A stretch of DNA of 64,000 nucleotides from Tetracentron sinense (Eukaryota > Streptophyta > Magnoliopsida > Trochodendrales > Trochodendraceae). Within the stretch, counting starts at the first letter, position 1. Each line of letters opens with the position of its first letter. The notes under the pieces are model-generated. The model saw only the letters and a list, made by a program, of their open reading frames with translations. It had not been told where the DNA came from and did not search any database. Below are positions 12,901-23,242 of the stretch, in pieces. Position numbers and translations under genes: made by a program. The stretch spans positions 5,976,047-6,040,046 of the forward strand of contig CM026570.1 in assembly GCA_015143295.1 (NCBI GenBank), in the 5' to 3' direction.

Positions 12901-15900
12901 TTAAATTTATATTTGTTCATTTACTTAAGATATTAATATGTAAATAAGGCTATCCCTATTTGAATTCAATAAAAATTATCCTGGATCTCAAATTCTTAAA
13001 GAATAAGAAGTCAACTTTTCAGTTCAAGAACAACACCTTCTTTTTATCATCGTTTAGGGATTAAGTCAGAATTTCAACTTTCAAATGATAGGGTATTTCT
13101 CAAATATTAAAATTTATATTTTATTATATCAAAAATTACCTAAACCAAAAAATCTGACAAAAAAAAGTCTCATATTTTAGTCTTAAAAAATATTTTCATT
13201 TATAGGGTCAAAAAGGGAACTAATAGTGTAACAATTCAGCATAAAAAGACTTACATTAAGCTTAAAATTTATGGTTGTAATTCAATACATTCGTATTTTA
13301 AGGTTTTAAAATCTAGATTATTTTTCTTAAACTTAATTAAGTGACTATAGTTTGTATTTTCATACATTTTTATCAGCACGCATGCCTTTTTAAATTATAA
13401 AATTGTTAACTCTCATATGCATGGTTATAAATATAGTTGAAGGTCTTTATTTAGATTATTTTTAGCTTATATTTGCATTATAATAAGTTTTTTGCAAGGT
13501 ATCCAAGTTTTTCCTTACGTATTCAAATGTTTCTTAACGTATCCTGATTTTTTTCGCCGTATCTATCTGATACGGTCCGATATGACGATACGTATCCTTT
13601 TTTGGACTTACCGATATGGCACCTGATACCGATATTTTGAACCATGGTTAGAATTGGGCAGTAATGGAGTCCAACTGCCCAAGCAAAGAGGAAAAACATT
13701 ATTAAAATTGTTAGTTATTTTGAACACGTGGCATCATCACGATCCAGCCATAGAGGACGTCTCTTGCTATAGCCAGAGACAATCCTAAGTCTTCAATTCA
13801 TGTATACATATGAACATCTGATGCTCTCTTTGAATTAACTCCAAAACAAGAAACAAAAATGCATATACCACGTGAATATAGAAAACTGGAAAAAAGAACA
13901 CCACGGAGAGAGCAAACCTTATATTTTTTCTTTATTTCAGAAATAGAAAAGGTTACACCCACCTTAGCTTCCTTGTCAAATGTAGACAACTGGGAGAAAT
14001 TTTAAATAATAAATAGGGAAAAAGATAAATGCCCACCTTGGCTTTCAAATAGAACGAGAGAGACCGAGAGAGAGATGAGAGGGAGAGAGAGAGACAGGAG
14101 AGAGACGAGATAGAGACATAGGGATGGGAGAGCGAGGGACGAGAGAGAGATTGGTTGTCGTACCCATAGTGACAAAGTCGAGGTTCGGGAATAATTCAGC
14201 AGAGGTCAAGTTCGGGAAATATTCAGAAGAAATAAAAAATAAATTAATAAATATAAAAATATACCGAACAATTTGATTTAAAAAATATACAAAATAAGTA
14301 GTTTTTTGCCAAGTTTAAGAAAATAATTCGGGAATAATTCGGAAAATTCGTGAATAATTCAGGTATCCAATAATTCACAAATAATTTGGCAAAGCAAAAA
14401 TGTGCGAATAATTCGTGAATTTAAAAAAAAAGCAGAGTTTTTTATTACAGAGGTCGTACTTATTGATAGAGAGTAACTATTGTTGTTGCTGAAGAACTGT
14501 AGACGAGAGACGAGAGACGAGAGAAAGGGTTTTGGGGGGTTCAGTCTCCAGCTCTAACACCCCCTCCCACCTTTTATATTGTGTAATAAAAAAAACGTGA
14601 CTTGGTCGAGTTGGACGAGTTGGCTCGGTTGACTCAACCGAGTTACTCGCCATTCCAAGCAAAACCCGAGTTTCTTGTCGATCTGGCTCGAAACCCACAA
14701 CTTGGCTGAGTTTCGAGTCAACTTGTCGAGTTTTAATACAGTGGGTGAAATTGAAAATGTAAACATTATTCTGAAGAGAATTTGAATAATGTTAGGGGTA
14801 TGTGAACAAACTGCCAAAACACGGGAAAAATATTCAGAAATATGTCATATCCTAGGATATCTGAGCAAAAAATTTTTTTAAGGAAGCAATTTTTTTTTCA
14901 CAGGCCAAAACCACATTGTGTGGTCTCTGCTATTGGGATAAAACATTCATTTTTTTTGCCTCTTCGTGTGAAAATCATATTCTTTATGCAATGTTTCAAT
15001 TCTCTTTGAATTGTTAAAATATCTAACAGTGGGCAAATCCCTTTCATTTCTGACAGGTAAAGCTTGCATAAAGAAGGTGCTGCTTAGTAACTGCCTCCAG
15101 GAATTAATGGAGCTGCATCAGGTAGTTTGTAGCCGAGTATTGCATTAAAGTTCTTATTGTTTTAGCCTTGCACCAACCTTGGAATACCAATGTTTTCTTA
15201 GGCTGCTGCGATGGATCATCCCCAGTTGATGTACTACTTATTGTCTTTAAAACTACCTTTTTTTTTCTGTCATGTTTGAGATTCAATTGACTGAATGGTT
15301 CCTTTTATTTGGATACTCTACTGCTCTATAGAAAGTGGATAAAGTTATACAAACATTGCTTTTTTAGTGCATTCTCTTGCTACCTGCTGTCATTCTACTG
15401 CTAGTAATAATTTCAGGTGACTTCTTATGTCAATTTAGCACTAATGAAAGGTTTATATTAAAGTACTGACATGAATTGGTTACTTCTGTCTGACAGGAGA
15501 ATATGGGAATAGGATTAAATTGCATTAGTACCTAAACGGGCTTTCAGTTTGAAGCTGACTTTCTACTCCAACTTTGTATTTTTTTCAGGAAAGTGAGGAA
15601 GAAGTAACTGACACTGAACAAGCTGAAAACTGGTTCTCTTTGACTTCTGCACAACGAATATGTGGTGGGTAATCTGAAATATTTGTAACCTCAAGGGGTA
15701 GCTCGGTTGGCAAGGGACCACACCTCAGGAAGTGAGGTCCTGAGTTCTACTCTTGTCATCCCCTTGGGGCCACCCGTCCATGGTTCTCATGGGCCTTGGG
15801 CTTACAGGTTCATGTGGGTTGTAGGGTCTTGCATGCACCTGGGGTTTACCTGGTCTACCTGAAGGGTGGGCTTGGGGTTCCTTGTTACAAAAAAAATCTG

Positions 15901-18900
15901 AAATATTCGCATTTCATTTAAATAACTATTTATATTTTATACCTCCTTTTTCCCCCCCTTTCCCTCCTTCCCCTTTTTTTTGATCGGTAAGAGAGAATAT
16001 ATTAAATAAAAGAGACAAAGAATGTACAAGCTGAGCCCAGAGGTTACTGAGAAGTAACCACCCGGGGGGGAAATAAGCGACTACAAGCTATATAGAATAA
16101 AAAGCAGAAGGACTAGAAAAGATAACTACAATGCTTGGAGCTGGGCGCCCAAGTCCCCTTTTATTAGTATGTATTTGATGAATTTCGCAGAGTGCTTCTG
16201 ATGGAAAGCTTCATCAGTATTTTCTCTCTCTCTTTAGAGCTGAAACTTACCTACACACACAGATGAAGTTGACATATAACTTTTTAAAAAAAAATTGACA
16301 ATTTGATAAAATTGGATGTAAATTAACTTATTAAGAACTTGCACATACAAAGAAGAATAGCATGAAAAACAACAATCTGCTTAGAAGAGAAAAGGTGAAT
16401 TCAGGACCATTTAGTTCTGCAGCCAATCTTTTTTTCTTTTCTTTTTTGATTTGTCAAAAGAGAGATTTTATTAAAAAGAAGAGAAAGGTCTAGGGGGAAA
16501 AACAGTCCCTTATATTCTTGAGTTTCATGAGTCCACATTCTCTTCAAATTTGATATACTCATGTGGTTATTCTGTTCTGAAGTATGTCAGAGGTGTAATA
16601 TTTCCTAGGGATCTGTTAGTGATTAATCAAGGACTTAATCTTGTAATTTTTTTTTTGCTGTGCATTTCCTTCAACCCCCCCCCCCCCAAAAAAAAAAAGC
16701 AAACAAACAAAACAAAGCAAAATTTCTCAACCTTTTTCTATACATTTTAATATATGTATCAGTTCTGCTTAGCTACATTCGGAAGCATAGGTATTCTGAG
16801 AGATGAGTTCCTCTTATTGTTCTAATGGATGAGTTGCATAATGATGTGAACCCAATATTCATGACACCAAATTTATGTGTTGGTTCATGCATTCAGATGT
16901 TTGAGAACCTGTGTGTCTTCATGCATGTTATTCTTGTTTTCTAGGGTGGAAGTTTCTCTTGTTTTTGCCCTTGTACCTACGCTATTAGCTCTTTTATATG
17001 GATCGTATTAAGACGTGCCTGAAAATGCAAGCAAATGCAGTCACATAAAAAGAGGCGCACAATGTGATGCATTTTCCTGATGATGCTAACTTCGTAGGAA
17101 ATGTCTTGGTTGCATTATAAAGCTAATAACCAATGTCATCGTGATGTTGCTGCTTATTGTGTTCTGCAGATATGTTTCTTGGTCTAGATAAAGATATGAA
17201 TGGGACATTGAGCAAGCAGGAGCTTCGAGAATATGCAGATGGGACACTGACCGAAATTTTCATTGAGCGGGGTAGGAACTAACACTAGTTATAATAAGTT
17301 TGTTATAAACATACTGGATTCATCTCTTTGCTATGTTTGCCACATGGTCATTTAGTTACTTCATTACTTGAGAATGTAATGTTTTTCACCAGTAATATTT
17401 TCCGAGACAACTCCAATTTTAAATATTGCTTTTACTAAAGGGGGTTTGCTTCTCTACACATGCGCGAATTGGAACACAACCAATCAGGCACTGCCATGTG
17501 TAAATTTAAAAAAAAAAATTCTAAAACCTTAGTTGGGTGAGCATGCTGACTAACCTTGCGTAATAAATCTTAATTAGAAAAATTAGCCAAGGGGAAATGT
17601 TTTTTATGCATGGTGTTCCTTATTTGGGTGAGTGTTCCTTGTGGTTCGCTCACGCGTAAAGAAGCAATGACCTAGACACAATTCTATTTTTCTTTGGTCC
17701 TTAATGAACATAAGATTCAAGCTTGCATGTCAAGCTGTTTCTAGTATACTGACCTTTTTATCTGTTTAGAGGTTAAATAGCAAATTTTATTTGATGAACT
17801 TGGCTTTCAGTTATGAATCTTACTAAACATGTTATCATGCAGATCATAAATACTATCTAGCAATCTTGTTAAGCAAATATAAATAGTGTTAGATCTATTG
17901 CGCTTGTTAACTAGTCTAAACTCTGCCATTCCCCATCCTCATCTTAAGGATGATCTATTATGGTCTAGGGATAACAGAGATCAATTCACAGTGAGATCCT
18001 TTTCACCGTCCTTGCGAGTTAGTCCTGGTATGCATTTTTCTTACTGGGCTGTGTGGAACTCTGGTGTCCCGTCTAAGATGTCTTTCTTCCTTTGGACGCA
18101 ACTTGGATAAGATTCCCACTTGTGAGTTGTGACCACTTAAAGCATAGAGGGTAGAGAATGGCTAACCACTGTTTTATGTGATTTGGGGAGGAGTTGGTGG
18201 ATCACGCACTACTATTGTCCCTTCGCGTCCAGCATCTAGAGTCAGTTTCTCTCACGCCTTGAGATCGTTTGGATCTCCATTGGTTCCTTTTGGGACTTCT
18301 TATATTGTTGGCTTTCAGTCAAGTTGGATGCTCAAACTTTTGTTGTTTGGGCTCTCTTGCCAAGGTCTGTTGGGTGGTCCATTTCTTCAATGGCATTGCC
18401 TCTTCTAAGGAGCGCATTTCTTTGAGGGTTCATCTACAGTTGATAGATTGGAGCTCCATTAGAAGAGATTTTGAGGACTTAGGCGTGCTTCATCCCATAT
18501 GCTGTTGTGGAGCCATATTAATAGTGGTTTTCTTTCTTTGTTTTGGTTTGTTACTTTCGGTTCATTTGTAATCGCTGTTGGGTTTCATTGATACCATTCT
18601 CTTCTTTGTTGATAAAAATAAAATAAAAAATTTAGTGTTAGCATCTTAATTACTGCATACATACTATATTTCAATCTGCTCTTTAGCAGATATAAATAGC
18701 GGTAGCATCTCTTATTTGCTTTCAACAAGCAGCAATATTTACTAGGTTAAGAGTCTGTATTATTCCTTGGATGGTGAGTCTCATACCTTGATGCCACCAG
18801 TTTCCCATGTAAATTCACGCCTTCTCTTTCTGATGAATTTTGAGTGCTTAACTGCTAATTGGCTTCAGTAATTCTCTCTGTGTATTGATATCATGCCAGA

Positions 18901-20131
18901 TTTTTATTTTATTTTATTTTCCCATTTTGTTTCAAAAATTAGTGTTACTGTGCTAGTGTTATTGTACCTTTCTCCTAAATTTTCCTGAGCATTTGATTGT
19001 TCTCTTTGCTAACTATATAGTTGGCCTTTCTTTTTATCTCTTCTATAATTTTGTTTACGATAAAGTTTTTCAGTTGGCATGTTTGAAATTGTATTCCCTT
19101 CATGTCATTCGATCCTTGAATCTCATATATAATGTCTGGGAGATACTTACCTTGGTCTAGTCTATTAGTATATCATATTTGGTTCTTTGTTGTAGTCATA
19201 TTGTTTGAGGATCTCATCATTGATTGCATTTGCGATCCTTTCTACAGCATTCGATGAGCATGTTCGTCGTGGCAAAAGTGGTGGGGGTAAGGCTCGAGAG
19301 ATGGATTTTGAAAGCTTTCTGTACTTTGTTTTAGCCCTGGAAAACAAAGATACACCAGAAGGATTGACATACTTGTTTCGGTGTCTTGATCTTCACGGAA
19401 GGGGATACCTTACAACAGCTGATATTCACACACTTTTCAGGTAAATGCTGTTGAGTACATGGCTAGGTTGTTACTAGTGTTTGACTGGTATGTTTCCACT
19501 ATATACCCGCAATCATACTTATGAAATATTGGTTATCAGCCTTCATATTTCTGAATTTTTTTATTTTTTTTTTCTCGTGGGGAGGTTTCCTATTTCTCAT
19601 ATTTTACTTTAAACTGGATATGGAAGAAAAGAAGGGGAGCATCCATGAGCTGAGATGTTACCTGATACAATCTTCCTACAGAAAAGCACTGTAGTTTCCT
19701 GCTTGCAGTTCTAAGCAAGTTCTGCAAGTCTCGAATTGCCAGAGACATGAAATTTAAACAACACTGAAGCTTTATTGAAAATATTTGAAACCATGGGTTA
19801 GCATGGGAGTTTGAACATGTTTTTAATTGCTCCCCTCCAAGTGCCGTCCTTTGTCTACTGAATGGAAATCTTCTTTCTCTTGCTGTGTAATAGAGATGTA
19901 CACCAGAAATGGATCGAGGGAGGGAACTACGAGCTGTGTATCGAGGATGTAAGGGACGAGATCTGGGATATGGTGAAATCAGCAGACCCACTAAGGATAG
20001 TATTGACTGATCTCCTTACTTGTAAACAAGGTGGAACCGTTGCCAGCATGCTTATAGACGTGCGGGGCTTCTGGGCCCATGACAACAGAGAAAATCTTCT
20101 CCAAGAAGAGGAAGAACCTGAAGAAGAATGA
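3932..20131 (+). CDS. TON2: TONNEAU2/FASS, B''-type regulatory subunit of protein phosphatase 2A
   Basis: Targets PP2A in the TTP complex at cortical microtubules, needed for the preprophase band and division-plane orientation (family knowledge). Coding exons: 3932-4070, 6410-6501, 6849-6911, 7205-7303, 8520-8678, 11568-11639, 11823-11955, 15057-15121, 15589-15664, 17170-17271, 19248-19440, 19894-20131. They sum to 1431 nt, 476 aa, against about 480 aa in Arabidopsis. The start MYSGSSDGESHE and the acidic end EEEEPEEE match the family. Two canonical EF-hand loops are visible, at residues 198-209 (DEDSDGFLQPHE) and 306-317 (DKDMNGTLSKQE); a degenerate one follows near FRCLDLHGRGYL. Codon phase agrees at every junction. 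Intron 2 uses a GC donor. Introns 1, 5, 7 and 10 are swollen by transposons. No frameshift or missing segment seen; assignment is very secure. Confidence 0.97.
5016..5257 (-). mobile_element. LINE reverse-transcriptase fragment in TON2 intron 1
   Basis: On the minus strand a short frame contains HIQFAGDTLIL, a mutated form of the LINE reverse-transcriptase FADDT box. The upstream part (about 5109-5257) is closely similar, in opposite orientation, to 5772-5911. The two fragments therefore form a long inverted repeat inside TON2 intron 1. It is a non-functional remnant. Confidence 0.65.
5680..6256 (+). mobile_element. LINE 3' end with RNase H remnant in TON2 intron 1
   Basis: A plus-strand frame includes GWVKVNMDGAA, the start of the RNase H-like (RVT_3) domain of plant L1-type LINEs. 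Downstream, the stretch ending near 6256 (TATATTTGTTTACAAAAAG) looks like a LINE 3' end. The protein is truncated and interrupted. Confidence 0.65.
6502..6503 (+). other. Non-canonical GC splice donor of TON2 intron 2
   Basis: Exon 2 must end at AAG (6499-6501) to keep the conserved NFYRK-KPEEGS peptide in frame. The intron then begins GCATGA and ends with the normal acceptor TACAG at 6844-6848. No GT donor nearby gives the conserved protein. GC-AG introns are a known minority class spliced by the major spliceosome. Confidence 0.85.
7345..7437 (-). mobile_element. Short 5'-truncated LINE 3' end in TON2 intron 4
   Basis: A T-rich start (a poly-A tail read backwards, then ATCGGTAATCAGAG) marks the 3' end of a LINE on the minus strand. 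Flanking copies of ACTTCCCCTCTATTT (7330-7344) and ACTTCCCCTCTGTTT (7438-7452) match at 14 of 15 positions and are its target-site duplication. It is an extremely truncated, dead-on-arrival insertion. Confidence 0.75.
10200..10545 (+). mobile_element. LINE 3' end in TON2 intron 5
   Basis: The plus strand encodes AIAWVLWKERNRRVFED, the C-terminal signature after the zinc-finger-like region of plant LINE reverse transcriptases. A non-coding 3' region follows, ending ACCGATCAAAAAAAAAGG, a typical plant LINE terminus with a short A tail. The 5' boundary is unclear; part of 9940-10200 may belong to the same copy. Confidence 0.7.
12568..13769. mobile_element. Palindromic MITE split by another element
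   Basis: The left arm begins TAGCCAGAGATATCCTCTAT. The inverted right arm begins TAGCAAGAGACGTCCTCTAT, and similarity continues for about 47 bp through the CCACGTGT word in both arms. Without the insertion at 12640-13646 it would be about 190 bp. The 12-mer TATAGCCAGAGA occurs directly repeated at 12566-12577 and 13768-13779 and may be the target-site duplication or part of the arms. The exact ends are uncertain. Confidence 0.6.
12640..13646. mobile_element. hAT-like element with CGATACGTATCG motifs (innermost)
   Basis: Termini CATGGTTTAAAATATCG and, inverted, CATGGTTCAAAATATCG are flanked by a perfect 8-bp duplication, GTTAGAAT, at 12632-12639 and 13647-13654. The subterminal 100 to 150 bp at both ends are crowded with GATACG/CGTATC words. 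The 1007-bp interior is AT-rich and non-coding. An 8-bp duplication is the hAT signature. An element of nearly equal length with related ends lies at 41041-42045. Confidence 0.8.
15686..15894 (+). mobile_element. tRNA-derived SINE, copy 2, beside a TON2 splice donor
   Basis: The A box is GTAGCTCGGTTGG and the body aligns throughout with the SINE at 3485-3690. It ends in a short A-run. The flanks AATCTGAAATATTTG (15671-15685) and AATCTGAAATATTCG (15895-15909) match at 14 of 15 and are the target-site duplication. The insertion begins only 21 bp after the end of TON2 exon 9 (15664). Confidence 0.9.
15973..16154 (-). mobile_element. LINE 3' end in TON2 intron 9
   Basis: A T-run followed by TGATCGGTAAGAGAGAATAT is the reverse complement of a plant LINE 3' terminus of the kind seen at 10545. 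TCCCCTTTT occurs at both flanks (about 15968 and 16155) and may be the target-site duplication. A further T-rich block with TGATTTGTCAAAAGAGAG at about 16435-16500 may be another such tail. Confidence 0.55.
17893..18632 (+). mobile_element. 5'-truncated LINE in TON2 intron 10
   Basis: The plus strand encodes a zf-RVT-like piece, including DQFTVRSFSPSLR and NSGVPSKMSFFLW, as found near the C-terminus of plant LINE ORF2. It ends in GATAAAAATAAAATAAAAAA. TAGTGTTAG occurs at 17884-17892 and 18633-18641 and is the likely target-site duplication. Stops and frame changes show that it is dead. Confidence 0.8.
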
Positions 20132-20782
20132 ACCACGGACATTGGCTTTCTGGGAGTCGGTGCTTGTGCTAACACAGCAGTGTATGAACTTAAATTGTAT
20201 TTGATATGAATTGCATATTTTGTTTGTTGCTGTTCTGTTACAAGGAGAATTGAGTTGTAATATGTTTATTAACACAGACAAGGTTTAGATGCAGCCATAG
20301 ATTGAATGATTCTGAAGGTGTGATTTTTATTCCCACATTGAGGAAGAGGAAGAAGCCGTGCATTGTTATAACCCAAAGAAGTCAATAACCCGATCCCACC
20401 AGACCCTACCGGTCGGGTCCAAGCCAGTGTTCGACCTCCTTGGGGGCCCTGTTCAGGTTACAAGCTTGCACTGCTGACCCCCTCACTTTCATGCGCTTTA
20501 TGAACAAATGATCTCTCTATTTACTGTACTGGATGTGGGGCTATAGATCACTCTTTGAGGTTTCTTCTGCTCTCATTTATAACCCAACTAGTGGGCAAAA
20601 ATGGATTACCATACTGATTGGGGATCTCTAGCCATCCATTCAAAAGTTTAAAATTTGAATGGTTGACAAAATGTGGTTTTAGGGATGAGGAGGAGTGCAT
20701 TGAATGAGATGATTAAGATTTAAGATGGTGCATGTGGTATTATAATAAGCAATAGTTGTATGGTTGATTGGAGTAGGTTGCA

Positions 20783-21203
20783 TAGGGGTGTTTGGATAGG
20801 ATTTTTTTTCCTGATTTAATCACCTAAATTGATTCTAAGTGATTTTAGACTCAAGAATCCTGTTTGGTTCACTCGTAAAAAAATTAATTTTATTAGAATT
20901 AGTTTTCTAAAAATCAATTTATTTCAAATCTGGAGGGTGATTTTGAAAGACGAAAATTGTTTTTTTTTTTTAACTACCTAAGAGACAATTGTCATAGTTC
21001 TTCAATTTTGAGAAAAAATAATTTTTATTTATTTATGTGAACCAAACATGATTATTTGCATAGAATCATTTTTCTGTCAAAAATCGATTATGTACAAAGT
21101 GTGAACCAAACAGTATTGTGATTATTTGACAATTGATTTCTACACAATCAATTCTTATCACAATTGATTTTGGATAATAGAATTCAATCCAAATGGGCCC
21201 CTA
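20783..21203. mobile_element. Inverted-repeat element with TAGGGG/CCCCTA ends
   Basis: The left end reads TAGGGGTGTTTGGATAGGAT and the inverted right end reads TAGGGGCCCATTTGGATTGA. The interior is AT-rich, about 420 bp, with several TTGGTTCAC and GTGAACCAAAC words in both orientations. TAGGG-type termini occur in some hAT elements. I could not see a target-site duplication. Confidence 0.55.
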
Positions 21204-21711
21204 GGCATCGTTTGGCTACAATTCTTTAGGCTATTAAACTGTTTGATTTTATTGGTTTAGGGATCCAATAATCCTTTTTGGTTTGCGGCCACAAAATTGT
21301 TTGTGGTGGAATCGGTTCTAACTAAGACCCGTTGCAAATGAAATTGGTGAGGGAATTGATTTTTCTTCAGGGAAATCAATTCTGAAAAGGATATTGCACC
21401 TAATTCTGCTGAGTTTAATGAAATTTCTTCTAAATTTACGAAAGCATGTGAAGCTTTCAAACATTTGTAGAGAAAGAAGTAAATAAAGAGAGGGGTGTCA
21501 ACCCAGCTCCCTCAGTTCACCCATTATTCCTCTCAATAAGTTCTTTTAAGTAATTTTTTTTACACTAAATTGTTGCTACCCTAAGAAAAAAAAATTCTTA
21601 GGAAAAATGATAAGGTTTTAATATGTTAAAGTTATTAGTGAAAAGTAGCAACACATGTCAATTCCATAGTGAGAGTTTGGAAGTCAATACCCAGTGCTAA
21701 CATTTCTCTTA

Positions 21712-22022
21712 GGGTATTTTCTTTTGCGGAGACTTAAAAACCCTAACACTTTACATGTTTTGTTATTTGATAATATGCATTTTCTTTTGAGAACTAGATA
21801 TTTCGTGCTTTTCATCTCTGGAGTTGATATTCTAATAAAACTTCAAATGCAACAAAATGAATGATTTTAAATTTCATTAAAAAAAATGATAGACTTAGAA
21901 ATCTCATGATGATAAGAATTAATTGTGTTAGAAACCTTAACAAAGTGACTCAGATTCTCTAAGAATTACCATGACAAAGTGCAAAATGTCATGCTTTATA
22001 AGTCTCTTCAAAAGAACGGGCC
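21712..22022. mobile_element. MITE family copy 1
   Basis: Ends are GGGTATTTTCTTTTGCGGAG and, inverted, GGCCCGTTCTTTTGAAGAG, both followed by ACTTA. The interior is clearly homologous, in the same orientation, to 63148-63453, for example ATCTCATGATGATAAGAATT and ACCTTAACAAAGTGACTCA in both copies. No coding capacity. Confidence 0.75.
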
Positions 22023-22373
22023 TTAACAAATTTCCTTTCTAATTTGATTGAAAATTTCAGTAATATAACTCCACTCTAGCCCCCTACCTCTAATCTTGGA
22101 GAGACAACACCCATCAATGTCTATCTTTACGAGTATGCTTACTTTACTTCGTGATCATCAATTTCAAGTATGGTGTTGCCCTAATTCATATTCTTACTAG
22201 ATCTTGGCCTGACTCATAATTCAAATCCCTTAATGTTTCTAGTTTGCATGCCACCTTTCTAGTCTTGTAACCTATAGTACCTAATATGAGCCGCCATCAA
22301 CTCATATCTATTTTATTTTTTATATTATCAATTTTTTGGTGTACAACTGTATAATCGTGCAATATTGAGCTAA

Positions 22374-22517
22374 GATCACAGACAATTGCATATGTGGCTG
22401 ATGTTGCTTGAAAGATAAAAAAAAAACTTCAAAATTTAAATTTCCCATTCATTTTCTCTCATCCAATCAACATCAGCCACATATGCAGCCACATATGCAA
22501 TTGCATTAGCTGTGATC
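22374..22517. mobile_element. Small foldback MITE
   Basis: GATCACAG...CAATTGCATATGTGGCTGATGTTG at the left pairs with its inverse at the right (CAACATCAGCCACATATGCA...GCTGTGATC). The right arm carries a direct duplication of GCCACATATGCA that the left arm lacks. Total length 144 bp. Confidence 0.75.
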
Positions 22518-22640
22518 CTATCTCTATAATGCAACATAAAACAGTCATTTTGTGGAAACTTTTTTTTTTCTACGGGAAGCAAATGATAAAATTGCTACTA
22601 GCCAACTTTCATTTATTTGGGCTGCATTTTTGAAAGGACT

Positions 22641-22852
22641 TGGGATCCTCTCCAGTAGTAGCTAGTGAGAACACTGGTAGTTTCAAAAATTTAAAAGTGT
22701 TTTTAAAACAGTGGTGTCTTTTTCTATTTCTCAACATTGGGAGCGGCACCGAGCAATGCTGGGCTTCATGTATAAAGGTAAGTGAATGATATGGGGAGTG
22801 ATACGATGAAGCTGACGGTGTCCTTGCTAGCTACTACTGGAGAGGATCCTAA
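22641..22852. mobile_element. MITE with GGATCCTCTCCAGTAGTAGC ends
   Basis: GGATCCTCTCCAGTAGTAGCTAG starts at 22643 and its exact inverse ends near 22850, giving perfect arms of about 23 bp around 160 bp. No coding capacity and no clear target-site duplication. It lies about 390 bp upstream of the APC7 start codon. Confidence 0.75.
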
Positions 22853-23242
22853 GCGAATGAAAAACATTTATCATAGGCTTAAATATATCATATGCAAAAT
22901 AGGGTGCAATCCGTTTGGTTGCAGGAAGAAAAAAACCATTTATTAGAAACAGGAAAACTTTTTTTTTGCCTTGAAGTTGAAACATGAAATTTCTATATAT
23001 TTTTTTAAATTTGGTTTCTCGCGCCTCATTTTTGGGGCATGGCCCCAAAAACGTTTTGCATCGCACAACATCAAAACGATATTTAGAAACATTTTACAAG
23101 AAGCAAGTTCCCAAAAACCTTTTTTTTCGCAGTATCCAAACAGGCCTCTACAACTCAGACTAAGGGTTAAAACTTAAAAGAGCTAAGAGGGGTTTTTCAA
23201 ACTTGGTTTGGAAGAAGTAGTTTTCACTTGCAGAGCTCTAAA

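Larger units (their letters stand above)
12250..14743. mobile_element. hAT-like element with ACTCG subterminal motifs (outer element of a nest)
   Basis: The left terminus is CAGTGTTTTAAAACTC and the inverted right terminus is CACTGTATTAAAACTC. Flanking octamers GGTGAAAA (12242-12249) and GGTGAAAT (14744-14751) match at 7 of 8. Both ends carry many GACTCG/CGAGT words: about 12265-12335 on the left and 14600-14735 on the right. The element, in TON2 intron 7, encloses a palindromic MITE and a second hAT-like element, and has no transposase frame. Its interior also has a block rich in GGGAATAATTC words (14175-14420) and GA-rich DNA (14050-14150). Confidence 0.7.
20132..23242. other. Intergenic DNA between TON2 and APC7
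   Basis: Contains the TON2 3' untranslated region (several hundred bases after 20131, exact end not visible), four inverted-repeat elements listed separately, and the APC7 promoter and 5' leader just before 23243. No further gene is supported. Confidence 0.7.

Noticed and set aside
14175-14420. Separate transposon defined by AATAATTCGGG words (also seen loosely at about 26180-26430)
   Set aside because: The clustered words resemble the subterminal zones of the other elements, but no paired inverted ends or duplication could be placed at either site.
20380-20480. SINE-like GC-richer block after TON2
   Set aside because: No A box, B box, tail or target-site duplication could be identified.
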